From Kineococcus terrestris (GTDB lineage: Bacteria; Actinomycetota; Actinomycetes; Actinomycetales; Kineococcaceae), in assembly GCF_041020765.1 (NCBI RefSeq), contig NZ_JBEUEJ010000001.1: a stretch of DNA of 64,000 bases; one strand, given 5' to 3'. The notes beneath the pieces are model-generated. The model saw only the letters and a list, made by a program, of their open reading frames with translations, was not told the DNA's origin and did no database searches. Positions within the stretch are counted from its first letter, which is position 1. Each line of letters starts with the position of its first letter. Of this stretch, positions 57,563 through 64,000 are shown piece by piece. The position numbers and the translations under genes were made by a program.

Positions 57563-57949
57563 GTGGCGGTGACGGTCCTCGTGGGCTGGTCGGGCACGGA
57601 CGAGGGCGCCGCGGCGCTGGAGCGGGGGGCGGCCGAGGCGAGGCTGCGGGACCTGCCGCTGGCGGTGCTGGACCTCAGCGAGCGCGACGACCACGGCGAG
57701 GCCGCCCGGCGCGCCGTCGCCGCGCTCGACCCGGCGCCCCCGTCGGCGCAGGTGCTGCGCCGGCCCGAGCACCAGGACCCGGTCGACGCGCTGCTGGACG
57801 CCGTGCCCGGCGCGGGGGCCGAGCTGGTCGTCGTGGGGACCCGGCGGCGCTCCCCGGTCGGCAAGTTCCTGCTGGGCAGCACGGCGCAGCGGATCGTCCT
57901 GGGCGCCGACGTGCCCGTGCTCGTCGTCAAGGCGGGCCGCCGGGCCTGA
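57563..57949 (+). CDS. Universal stress protein (UspA family), single domain
   Basis: About 128 residues. VTVLVGWSGTDEGAAALERG opens the fold (the usual Asp of VGVDGS is Trp-Ser here) and the ATP-binding signature VVGTRRRSPVGKFLLGSTAQ is complete, followed by VPVLVVKAG. Start options are GTG 57560, 57563 and 57569 behind GGAGAGGGAG. It diverges from tctC and converges with the GH114 lipoprotein gene. Confidence 0.88.
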   Translation: MAVTVLVGWSGTDEGAAALERGAAEARLRDLPLAVLDLSERDDHGEAARRAVAALDPAPPSAQVLRRPEHQDPVDALLDAVPGAGAELVVVGTRRRSPVGKFLLGSTAQRIVLGADVPVLVVKAGRRA

Positions 57950-57952
57950 GCA

Positions 57953-57967
57953 CCGGCGGGGCGCCGG
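57953..57967. terminator. Short hairpin between converging genes
   Basis: CCGGCG-GGG-CGCCGG between the stops of the universal stress protein and GH114 genes; weak, GC only. Confidence 0.4.
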
Positions 57968-57973
57968 AGGGGG

Positions 57974-58852
57974 TCAGCCCCGCGGCAGCACCCGCCAGGC
58001 GCTCAGGTCGCCGTCCTTGAGCACCGACGAGAACCCCGGCGCGGCGGGCTCGGCGAGGAACTCCTCCTCGCTGACGTCCTCGACGTACTCCACGTGCAGC
58101 ACGGCCTTGCCGGCGTCCACGAACGGCTGCAGCGCAGCGCACTCGTCGTACACCCGGCACGACTCGTTGACGGCGAAGTCGAAGTCGCCGACGAGGTCGG
58201 CGACCTGGTCCAGGTCGTTCTTCAAGCCCACCGACATCCCGCGCGCGCGCACCTCGGCGGCCACCCAGCGGTTGAACCGCAGCTGGTCGTCCGCGGTCAG
58301 CGGGAAACCGCTGTCGTTGGCGTACGCGTCGACGTTGTCGGGTTCCACGGCGTCGAACCCCGCGTCGCGGCAGGCGTCGAACCGCGCCCGCAGCAGCGGG
58401 CCGAGGACGTCCAGGCGCCGCACGTCGAGCCAGCGCTCGTCCGGCCAGTCCGGCAGCGGCTCGCCGACGACCCCGGCGGGGAACGCCGCGGCGTCGTCGC
58501 GGAAGTCCTCGACGGTGCCGACGCTGACGTAGCAGACGACGCGCCGGCCCTGCTCGTGCAGGCGGTCCACGACGGCGCGGGGGGTCTGCCAGTCGACGTC
58601 GTACACCTGCGCGTCGACCGTCAGGTCGAGGTCGCCGGTCAGCTGCCACTGCCAGGTGGTGCCGGGCGCGGGCACCCAGCGCTGCCCCGCGGCGGGGCCG
58701 GTGGCGGGGCCGGTCGAGGAGGCGGTGGAGGAGGCGGACGGTTCCGGCGCGGACGCCGGCGGGGTGGGCGCGGTCACGGGACCTCCCGGGGAGCAGGCGG
58801 ACAGGGGCAGCAGGGCGGCCAGGGCCAGCGCGGCGAGCGCCGGGCGCCTCAC
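57974..58852 (-). CDS. GH114 endo-alpha-1,4-polygalactosaminidase-like lipoprotein
   Basis: A 292-residue lipoprotein: the signal helix ends LLPLSAC, followed by a Pro/Ser/Thr linker to residue ~48. The GH114 domain has WQWQLTGDLDLTVDAQVYDV, VVCYVSVGTVEDFRDD, WPDERWLDVR, FDAVEPDNVDAYANDSGFPL, RGMSVGLKNDLDQV, FDFAVNESCRVYDEC and GKAVLHVEYVED in family order, with the catalytic-type Asp/Glu in DAQVYD and AVEPDN. This domain cuts galactosamine polymers in PelA and in fungal Ega3. It is the last gene of a coupled operon with the polytopic membrane protein and PelF-like transferase (GTGA overlap), so it likely trims the polymer they make. Confidence 0.92.
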   Translation of the reverse strand: MRRPALAALALAALLPLSACSPGGPVTAPTPPASAPEPSASSTASSTGPATGPAAGQRWVPAPGTTWQWQLTGDLDLTVDAQVYDVDWQTPRAVVDRLHEQGRRVVCYVSVGTVEDFRDDAAAFPAGVVGEPLPDWPDERWLDVRRLDVLGPLLRARFDACRDAGFDAVEPDNVDAYANDSGFPLTADDQLRFNRWVAAEVRARGMSVGLKNDLDQVADLVGDFDFAVNESCRVYDECAALQPFVDAGKAVLHVEYVEDVSEEEFLAEPAAPGFSSVLKDGDLSAWRVLPRG

Positions 58853-60186
58853 AGCGCGGTCGCCAGCGTGCGGTCGGGGTGGCGCACCAGCCGCGCCAGG
58901 GGCACGAGCGCCGCCGCCGAGGCGGCCGCCGCGGCCACCAGCAGGCCCGGCACCACGTCGACCAGCCCGGTCAGCGCCGCCGCGCTCGACCCGGCCAGGG
59001 CCGCGGCCACGACGAGCACCGCGCCCACGGCCCGCGTGAACGTCTCCAGCAGCCCCGCCAGGAACCCGACGAGGCCGAACGCGGCCAGCCCCGCCAGCAG
59101 CGGCACCAGCTCGCGCACCGGCGCGCCCGGGCCGGGCAGCGCCTGCAGCACCGCCAGCAGCAGCGCCGAGCAGACCGCGGCCACCAGCAGCAGCCGGGCG
59201 GTGGCGCCGGCGACGATCCGGGCGAACACGCGGGCCAGCCGCGGCCGGGCCGCCGCGCGCTCCTGCACCGTCGTCACCGCCAGCGCCGCCACCAGGACCG
59301 TCCACACGCTGTCCAGGCGCCGGCTGGCGGCCAGCCCGCCCAGCAGCGAGGGCAGCAGCGCCACCACGGGGAACGGCTGCTGCCCCGACCACTCCACGGC
59401 CGGGTCCAGGACCACCAGCAGCGCCGTGCCGGCGCCCAGCGCCCCGGCCAGGAGGCTGCGGCCCCACGGCACCGGTCCCTCCTTGGGCACCGGCAGCGTG
59501 CCCACGGCCGCCACCACGGCCGCCGCCGTCACCAGCACCACCGCCAGCACGTCCAGCACCGCCGGCACGCCCGCGGCGGCGGCCGCGGTCGCCAGCACCA
59601 GCGCCCCCGCGTAGGGCAGGCCCCAGCCGCGCACCACGACGACCATGCCGCCCACCCAGGTGACGAGCAGCGCGCCCGGCAGGGCCAGCTCCGGCGCCAC
59701 CAGCAGCCCCGGCGGCACGAGCAGCGCCAGCAGCGCGCCGGTCACCACGAGGGGGCGGTCGCGGCGCAGCCGGCCCAGCCCGCCGGGCGTGCTCAGGTGC
59801 CGGCGGCGCAGCGCCCACTGCGCCCCCAGGGCCAGCGGCAGCGCCAGCGCCCACGAGCGGGCCGCCACGTCCCGGCCCAGCGCCTCCGACAGCGGGGCGA
59901 ACCACGCCGTCGTCGCGAGCAGCGTCGCCAGCAGCCCCAGCACCTCGCGGGTGCGGCGCGGGTCGTCGCCGTCGCGCTCGCGGCGGACCGGGCGCACCCG
60001 CCGCGGCGGGGCCCCCTCGCCGGCGGCGGGGGCGCCGCGCACCGCGCCGGAGGCCAGCGGCAGCGACGTGCGGGCCGTCAGCCCGCCCCACGCCTCCAGC
60101 ACCACGGCCGCCTCCAGGGCGTCCTGGGGGCGGCGGCCGAGCCCGGCCAGCACGCGCGCGCCGGCCTGGTCCGCGGTGATCCTCAC
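58849..60186 (-). CDS. Polytopic membrane protein of the Pel-like locus
   Basis: A 445-residue protein with a soluble N-terminus (~85 residues; ARVLAGLGRRPQDALEAAVV) and about 11-12 membrane helices from residue ~85 to 430. A polar loop VEWSGQQPFPVVALLPSLLG and the cytoplasmic TTVQERAAARPRLARVFARIV are the only non-hydrophobic landmarks. It is coupled on both sides, to the PelF-like transferase and to the GH114 gene. By position it could be the export or assembly partner (the role of PelG/PelE), but I see no clear PelG motif, so this is inference. Confidence 0.8.
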   Translation of the reverse strand: MRITADQAGARVLAGLGRRPQDALEAAVVLEAWGGLTARTSLPLASGAVRGAPAAGEGAPPRRVRPVRRERDGDDPRRTREVLGLLATLLATTAWFAPLSEALGRDVAARSWALALPLALGAQWALRRRHLSTPGGLGRLRRDRPLVVTGALLALLVPPGLLVAPELALPGALLVTWVGGMVVVVRGWGLPYAGALVLATAAAAAGVPAVLDVLAVVLVTAAAVVAAVGTLPVPKEGPVPWGRSLLAGALGAGTALLVVLDPAVEWSGQQPFPVVALLPSLLGGLAASRRLDSVWTVLVAALAVTTVQERAAARPRLARVFARIVAGATARLLLVAAVCSALLLAVLQALPGPGAPVRELVPLLAGLAAFGLVGFLAGLLETFTRAVGAVLVVAAALAGSSAAALTGLVDVVPGLLVAAAAASAAALVPLARLVRHPDRTLATAL

Positions 60187-61700
60187 GACGCGCCGCCCGT
60201 CGCGCCGGCGCCGACCAGCTCGCGGGGACCGGCTGCCGCGGCGGGGACCGGCACGGCGGCGCGCGCCCCCACCAGCTCGCCCAGCAGCAACCGGTAGCCG
60301 TCCAGGCAGCGCTGCTGGGGGAAGTTGCGCCGCACGCGGGCGTGCCCGCGCCGGCCGAGGCGCTCGGCCAGCTCCGGGTCGCGCAGCAGGGTCGAGACGG
60401 CGTCGGCCAGCCCGGCCACGTCACCGGGCGCGGCGGTCACCCCCGCGCCCAGCACGGCCTCCAGCACCCCGCCGACGTGGGTCGTGACGACCGGCCGCGC
60501 CTGCGAGAGCGCCTCCAGCACCGCCATCGGGAAACCCTCCGAGATGCTCGTCATGAGGACCACGTCCGCGTCGCGGACCACGCCCGTCGGGTCGCTCGTG
60601 GAACCGCGGAACTCGAACGCGCCCTCCAGGCCCAGCGCGGCGTGCAGCTCGCGGCAGCCGCGCGCGTACGCCTCCTGCCCGGGCGGGACGGGACCGTAGT
60701 GCAGGAACCTGGCCCCCGGCACGCGGCGGCGCACCTCCGCGGCCACCCGCAGCATCGTCGCCACGTCCTTGAGCGGGTCGATCCGTCCCACGCTGACGAC
60801 CGTGCAGGTGCGCGGCGCGGGCGCCGGTTCCCCCGGCGCCGGCACGCCGTTGGGCACGGGCACGATGCGTCCGGGCGCGGCGCCCAGCCGCTCCTCCCAC
60901 GCCGCGTTCGCCGCGGTGACGGGGGAGACCACGTCGGCCACCGCGTACGTCAGGCGCGCCAGCCCGCGCGCCAGGCGCGTCGCGGTGAACCGCTGCGCCG
61001 GCCCGTCGGAGGAGCGGGCGGCCGCCAGGTACGCCTCGCGCACGTAGACGCCGTGCTCGGACAGCAGCACCGGCCGGCCCGTCAGGGCCTTGTCGACGAC
61101 GGCGGGCAGCACCGCCCACCCGGCGGCCGTCACCAGCGACACGTCGGCGTCCGGGGTCGCCTCCGCGGCGGTGCGGGCCAGCCACGACGTCGTCGCGTAC
61201 AGCTCCAGGGCGTGCCGCACGTCCAGCGGCGGCACCTCGCCGGCGTCCGGGTGGTGCTCGGCGGCCAGCTCCTCCAGCGCCGCCAGGAACGCCGTCCACG
61301 TCGCCGCGGCGCGGAACGTCGGCACCACCCGCTCGGGGTGCTGCCGGCACCAGACGAGGGCCGGGACGACGTCGAGGGGGTCGACGTCCCAGCCGAGCAG
61401 GCCGCGCAGCAGTTCCGCGCCCAGCTGCGGGCGCCGCGCGCGGGGGGCCCGGGGAGCCCCGGGGGCGCGGCGCGGCGCGCGCGGGCCCCACAGCTGCAGG
61501 TGGGCGCCGACCCGCGCGTTCGGCGGCAGGCGGAACACCGCCTCCTCCAGCTCGGGGGAGGTGACGGCGACCAGCTCGAAGTCGAACTCCGGCAGGCCGG
61601 TGACGACCTGGTGGCACCACGTGCTGACCCCGCCGACGACGAACGGGTAGGTGCCCTCGGTCAGCAGCGCCACCCGCGGCCGGGACGTCCTCGCGCTCAC
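60183..61700 (-). CDS. PelF-like GT4 glycosyltransferase
   Basis: A 505-residue glycosyltransferase. The N-terminus ALLTEGTYPFVVGGVSTWCH with GLPEFDFELVAV, and LLSEHGVYVREAYLA near residue 212, are PelF landmarks. The C-terminal GT-B half has VSVGRIDPLKDVATMLRVA near 302 and the donor-site block MTSISEGFPMAVLEALSQ near 383. PelF uses UDP-N-acetylgalactosamine/glucosamine in the cytoplasm to build the Pel polymer. A ~30-residue Arg/Pro/Ala insertion lies near residue 75. ATG-type start at 61700, 7 bases after a coiled-coil gene; stop overlaps the membrane-protein gene. Confidence 0.92.
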   Translation of the reverse strand: MSARTSRPRVALLTEGTYPFVVGGVSTWCHQVVTGLPEFDFELVAVTSPELEEAVFRLPPNARVGAHLQLWGPRAPRRAPGAPRAPRARRPQLGAELLRGLLGWDVDPLDVVPALVWCRQHPERVVPTFRAAATWTAFLAALEELAAEHHPDAGEVPPLDVRHALELYATTSWLARTAAEATPDADVSLVTAAGWAVLPAVVDKALTGRPVLLSEHGVYVREAYLAAARSSDGPAQRFTATRLARGLARLTYAVADVVSPVTAANAAWEERLGAAPGRIVPVPNGVPAPGEPAPAPRTCTVVSVGRIDPLKDVATMLRVAAEVRRRVPGARFLHYGPVPPGQEAYARGCRELHAALGLEGAFEFRGSTSDPTGVVRDADVVLMTSISEGFPMAVLEALSQARPVVTTHVGGVLEAVLGAGVTAAPGDVAGLADAVSTLLRDPELAERLGRRGHARVRRNFPQQRCLDGYRLLLGELVGARAAVPVPAAAAGPRELVGAGATGGAS

Positions 61701-61707
61701 GCCCGCC

Positions 61708-62151
61708 TCACCGGGAGGCGGGGTCGAGGCGGCGCTCCGGGACGGTGCCCGCGGCGCGGCCGTCGCCGACCCGGCCCGGGGACCGGCGGTCCACCACGCG
61801 CCGGTCCAGCTCGGCGAGCGGGACGCCCTCGGTCAGCTGCCGCTGCATCTGCCCGGCCGCCACCACCAGGGAGTCCAGGACGTCCAGGACGGCGCGCCGG
61901 GCGGTCTCGGCCTGGGCCAGGGCGTGCACGGCCTCGTCGGCGGCCTCCTCGCGCGCCGCGGCGCGCTCGGCGGCTTCCCCGCCCGCCGCGGCGTGCCGGG
62001 CGATCTGGCGCTGCACGTGGTGCAGGCCCGCCGGCCGCTGCTGCTCCATCCGCAACCGCAGGTTCTCCTGCGTGAGCCGGGCGACCTCCTCCCGCAGGCC
62101 CTCCAGCTCCTCCGCCGAACCGCCGGAACGCTGCCACCACCGACCGGACAC
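61708..62151 (-). CDS. Coiled-coil protein, first gene of the Pel-like operon
   Basis: A 147-residue soluble protein. Residues ~14-45 form a leucine-rich coiled coil (EELEGLREEVARLTQENLRL), then GLHHVQRQIARHA and an Ala/Glu-rich helix to ~110. It ends with LAELDRRVVDRRSPGRVG. No membrane segment. GTG 62151 is chosen because GGAGGTGCT is just upstream. It might act as a scaffold or regulator of the synthase; there is no motif for c-di-GMP binding. I do not recognise the family. Confidence 0.72.
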   Translation of the reverse strand: MSGRWWQRSGGSAEELEGLREEVARLTQENLRLRMEQQRPAGLHHVQRQIARHAAAGGEAAERAAAREEAADEAVHALAQAETARRAVLDVLDSLVVAAGQMQRQLTEGVPLAELDRRVVDRRSPGRVGDGRAAGTVPERRLDPASR

Positions 62152-62567
62152 CCAGCACCTCCGTGTCGACCGCGCACTGCTGCACGGGAACCCCGGCGGT
62201 TCCCCGCCGCGCCGCGGACCCCCCGTCCGCGCCACCTCGACGTTACGCGCGGTGACGAGGAGTTCCCAGCGTCCCGGCGCCGCGTCACACGGGTGCGCCG
62301 CCCGGTTGCGCTCGGCGGGTGAACCGGTGCGCTGGGTGAAGGACGCTGCGGTGCAGCGCGTCCAGGCCGGTGCGGCGCACGGCGCCGGCGGCTCCCGCCG
62401 TTCCCGGGGTCACCGCCGCGGGCCCGGTCGTGGCGACCGAGTGCAACCGTTGCGCCGAACGGGGGTGCTGCACCCGGGCGCCCAGGTGACGGGCCGTGAG
62501 GAAACCTACTGTCGGCGACGTCCCCGGCTCGTCCCGACCGCCGGTGCCCGTCCCGAGGAGGAAACCC
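62152..62567. other. Divergent regulatory region of the polysaccharide locus
   Basis: 416 bases without a convincing gene between the coiled-coil gene (minus) and the deacetylase-like gene (plus). It holds TACTGT (62507-62512), a -10-like hexamer for the plus gene, small inverted repeats GCAACCGTTGC (62443-62453) and GGGTGCTGCACCC (62463-62475), and GAGGAGGAAA just before the plus-strand GTG. I see no obvious c-di-GMP riboswitch. Confidence 0.5.
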
Positions 62568-64000
62568 GTGCGACCCGACACCCGCCCCGCGCGCCGCCGC
62601 CGCCGCGCCCGGGCGACCGGCGCCGCCGCGCTCGTCGCGGCCGGCCTGCTCGGCCCCCAGCTGACCGCCCTGCCCGCGCACGCCGCCGGTACCCGCGTCG
62701 CGCTGCGGGTCCTCGTCGTCACCACGGGCGACCCGTCGACGCAGGCCATCGCCGACACCCTGACCCGCGAGGGCGTGCCGTTCACGCTCGTCGACGCCGG
62801 CGCCGCGAACCGCCCCGCCATCGACGACGCGTTCCTGCGCGACGCCGCCACCGGCACCGCGAGGTTCCAGGCCGTCGTCCTGCCCAACGCCGCGCCCGCC
62901 GGTGTCAGCGCCGCTGAGCTCGACGCCCTGGCCGCCTACGAGAAGGCCCACGGCGTCCGCCAGGTCAACGCCTACGTCTACCCGGGCACCGGGACCGGCG
63001 GGACCGCCGTCTACGCCGGCGCCCTCGACGGCGCCGCCGCCCGCGTCACCGACGCCGCGCGCGCCGACGGGTTCTCCGCGCTGTCCGGGCCGCTGAGCGT
63101 CGAGGACGTCGACCCGGCCGTCACCGAGACCTACGGCTACCTCGCCGACCTGTCCGGCGCGGCCGCCGGCCAGGAGGTCACGCCGATCGTCACCGCCACC
63201 AAGGGTTCCGCCTCCGGCGCGCTGGCGTGGGAACTGGCCGAGGGCGGGCGCGAGCAGCTCATGGTCGCCGCCGCCTACAACCCCTCCATGCAGTGGTACT
63301 CCACGGTCTCGCACGGGATCGTCTCCTGGATGACGCGCGGCATCCACCTCGGCCACCAGCGCGCCTACCTCGACGTCCAGGTCGACGACGTGTTCCTCGC
63401 CGACAGCCGCTGGAGCGTCCCCGGGAACTGCACCCCCGGCGACGACTGCGTCGACCCGGCCGTCGCGACCACCGACATCCGGATGACCGCCGCCGACGTC
63501 GACCGCCTCGTGCGCTGGCAGCGCGAGACCGGCCTGCAGCTGACGATGGTCTACAACGGGTTCGGCAGCGAGCAGGCGGGCGCCGGCGACCCGCTCACGG
63601 CGGCGTTCCTCGCCGCCAAGGACCAGTTCCCGTGGGTGAACCACACCTGGTCGCACCCCTACCTCGGCTGCCTGCAGATCGCGCCCACCGTCAGCGGCCA
63701 GACCTGGACGTGCGCCACCTCGCCCACCCAGCAGCCCCGGCAGGACGCCGAGATCGCCGGGCAGGAGAGCGGCGGGACGTACTGGGCGTCGGAGGACTTC
63801 ATCGTCGACCAGCTGCAGCGCAACCTCGACTGGGGCCGCGCCAAGGGCCTGACGGTCGACGGTTCCGAGCTCGTCACCGGCGAGCACTCCGGCCTGCGCA
63901 CCGCCCCGCAGCAGCCGCAGGACAACCCGTTCCTGGCCGCCGCGCTCGCCCGCGTCGGTGTCACGAGCATCGCCTCCGACGCCTCCCGCGAGGCGCAGCA
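62568..64000 (+). CDS. Secreted Agd3/CE18-like polysaccharide deacetylase, partial (C-terminus off right edge)
   Basis: At least 477 residues, open to the window end. A long basic Arg N-terminus plus hydrophobic helix ending LPAHAAG gives a signal peptide. Residues ~45-245 form a beta-rich domain resembling the carbohydrate-binding (CBM87-like) part of Agd3. From residue ~262 the deacetylase core begins: AYLDVQVDDVFLADSRW holds the motif-1 aspartate pair (VDD), LTMVYNGFG follows, and VNHTWSHPYLGC is the H-T-x-x-H metal motif 2, then LVTGEHSGL. Agd3 removes acetyl groups from galactosaminogalactan. GAGGAGGAAA precedes GTG. It diverges from the PelF/GH114 operon, giving synthase, hydrolase and deacetylase in one locus. 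Confidence 0.85.
   Translation, partial: MRPDTRPARRRRRARATGAAALVAAGLLGPQLTALPAHAAGTRVALRVLVVTTGDPSTQAIADTLTREGVPFTLVDAGAANRPAIDDAFLRDAATGTARFQAVVLPNAAPAGVSAAELDALAAYEKAHGVRQVNAYVYPGTGTGGTAVYAGALDGAAARVTDAARADGFSALSGPLSVEDVDPAVTETYGYLADLSGAAAGQEVTPIVTATKGSASGALAWELAEGGREQLMVAAAYNPSMQWYSTVSHGIVSWMTRGIHLGHQRAYLDVQVDDVFLADSRWSVPGNCTPGDDCVDPAVATTDIRMTAADVDRLVRWQRETGLQLTMVYNGFGSEQAGAGDPLTAAFLAAKDQFPWVNHTWSHPYLGCLQIAPTVSGQTWTCATSPTQQPRQDAEIAGQESGGTYWASEDFIVDQLQRNLDWGRAKGLTVDGSELVTGEHSGLRTAPQQPQDNPFLAAALARVGVTSIASDASREAQ

Noticed and set aside
62285..62887. A 200-codon minus-strand frame across the divergent region and deacetylase start
   Set aside because: It is antisense to the signal peptide and first domain of the deacetylase-like gene and has no recognisable content.
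1..64000. tRNA, rRNA, CRISPR, insertion sequence or prophage elements
   Set aside because: Scanning by eye I found no cloverleaf-like tRNA, no regularly spaced repeats with spacers, no transposase or integrase motifs and no phage genes.

Overview
The window is very G+C-rich (about three quarters by eye), uses GTG starts at least as often as ATG, and packs genes with 4-base start/stop overlaps. It carries an actinobacterial core block: succinate dehydrogenase, mannose-1-phosphate guanylyltransferase, cytidine deaminase, thymidine phosphorylase, adenosine deaminase, a hexose phosphomutase, purine nucleoside phosphorylase and a flavoprotein quinone reductase. This is the order known from mycobacteria (the Rv3303c-Rv3319 neighbourhood of M. 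tuberculosis). I take it to be a chromosomal segment of a high-GC actinomycete, perhaps Kineosporiaceae/Kineococcus-like; that name is a guess from general gene style. I see no rRNA, tRNA, insertion sequence, prophage or CRISPR array.

Left part (1-6.6 kb, minus strand): a MauE / thioredoxin-like / small-peptide / membrane-protein redox cluster that runs off the left edge, then a GntR-regulated catabolic operon (regulator, MHS-type permease, short-chain dehydrogenase, TIM-barrel isomerase). 6.6-10.3 kb: sdhCDAB with a strong terminator and a possible iron-regulator site far upstream. 10.5-22 kb: manC, an M20 amidohydrolase, a BMP-type nucleoside ABC importer, cdd, deoA and add, that is, nucleoside uptake and salvage. 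22-31 kb: rsgA, a pair of aldehyde-dehydrogenase-like proteins that have lost the catalytic cysteine, a PHP-domain protein, an LGFP-repeat secreted protein, the phosphomutase and a CobW GTPase. 32-35 kb: a DrrAB-like exporter and an alpha/beta hydrolase.

35-50 kb is a nitrogen island. Two modules, each a GatC/AtzG-like small protein plus an amidase, are divergent from an 11-gene, translationally coupled operon. That operon joins a five-gene Dpp/Nik-family ABC importer directly to ureEF-ureAB(fused)-ureC-ureG-ureD. Tandem half-sites lie in the shared promoter region, and a GAF-LuxR regulator faces the operon end. The transporter could supply nickel or a urea-yielding compound. The island and its left neighbours separate pgm from pnp, which are adjacent in mycobacteria.

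50-57.9 kb: a GH114-type secreted protein, pnp, a gamma-glutamylcyclotransferase-like protein, the quinone reductase, a YbaK protein, a complete TctCBA tricarboxylate transporter and a universal stress protein. 58-64 kb: what I regard as the most interesting system, a Pel/galactosaminogalactan-like exopolysaccharide locus. It has a PelF-like glycosyltransferase, a polytopic membrane protein, a GH114 lipoprotein and a coiled-coil protein, divergent from a secreted protein with polysaccharide-deacetylase motifs (Agd3/CE18-like) that runs off the right edge.

Across the window many monocistronic or first genes have a TANNNT-type hexamer ending 6-8 bases before the start codon and no Shine-Dalgarno sequence, pointing to leaderless transcripts.
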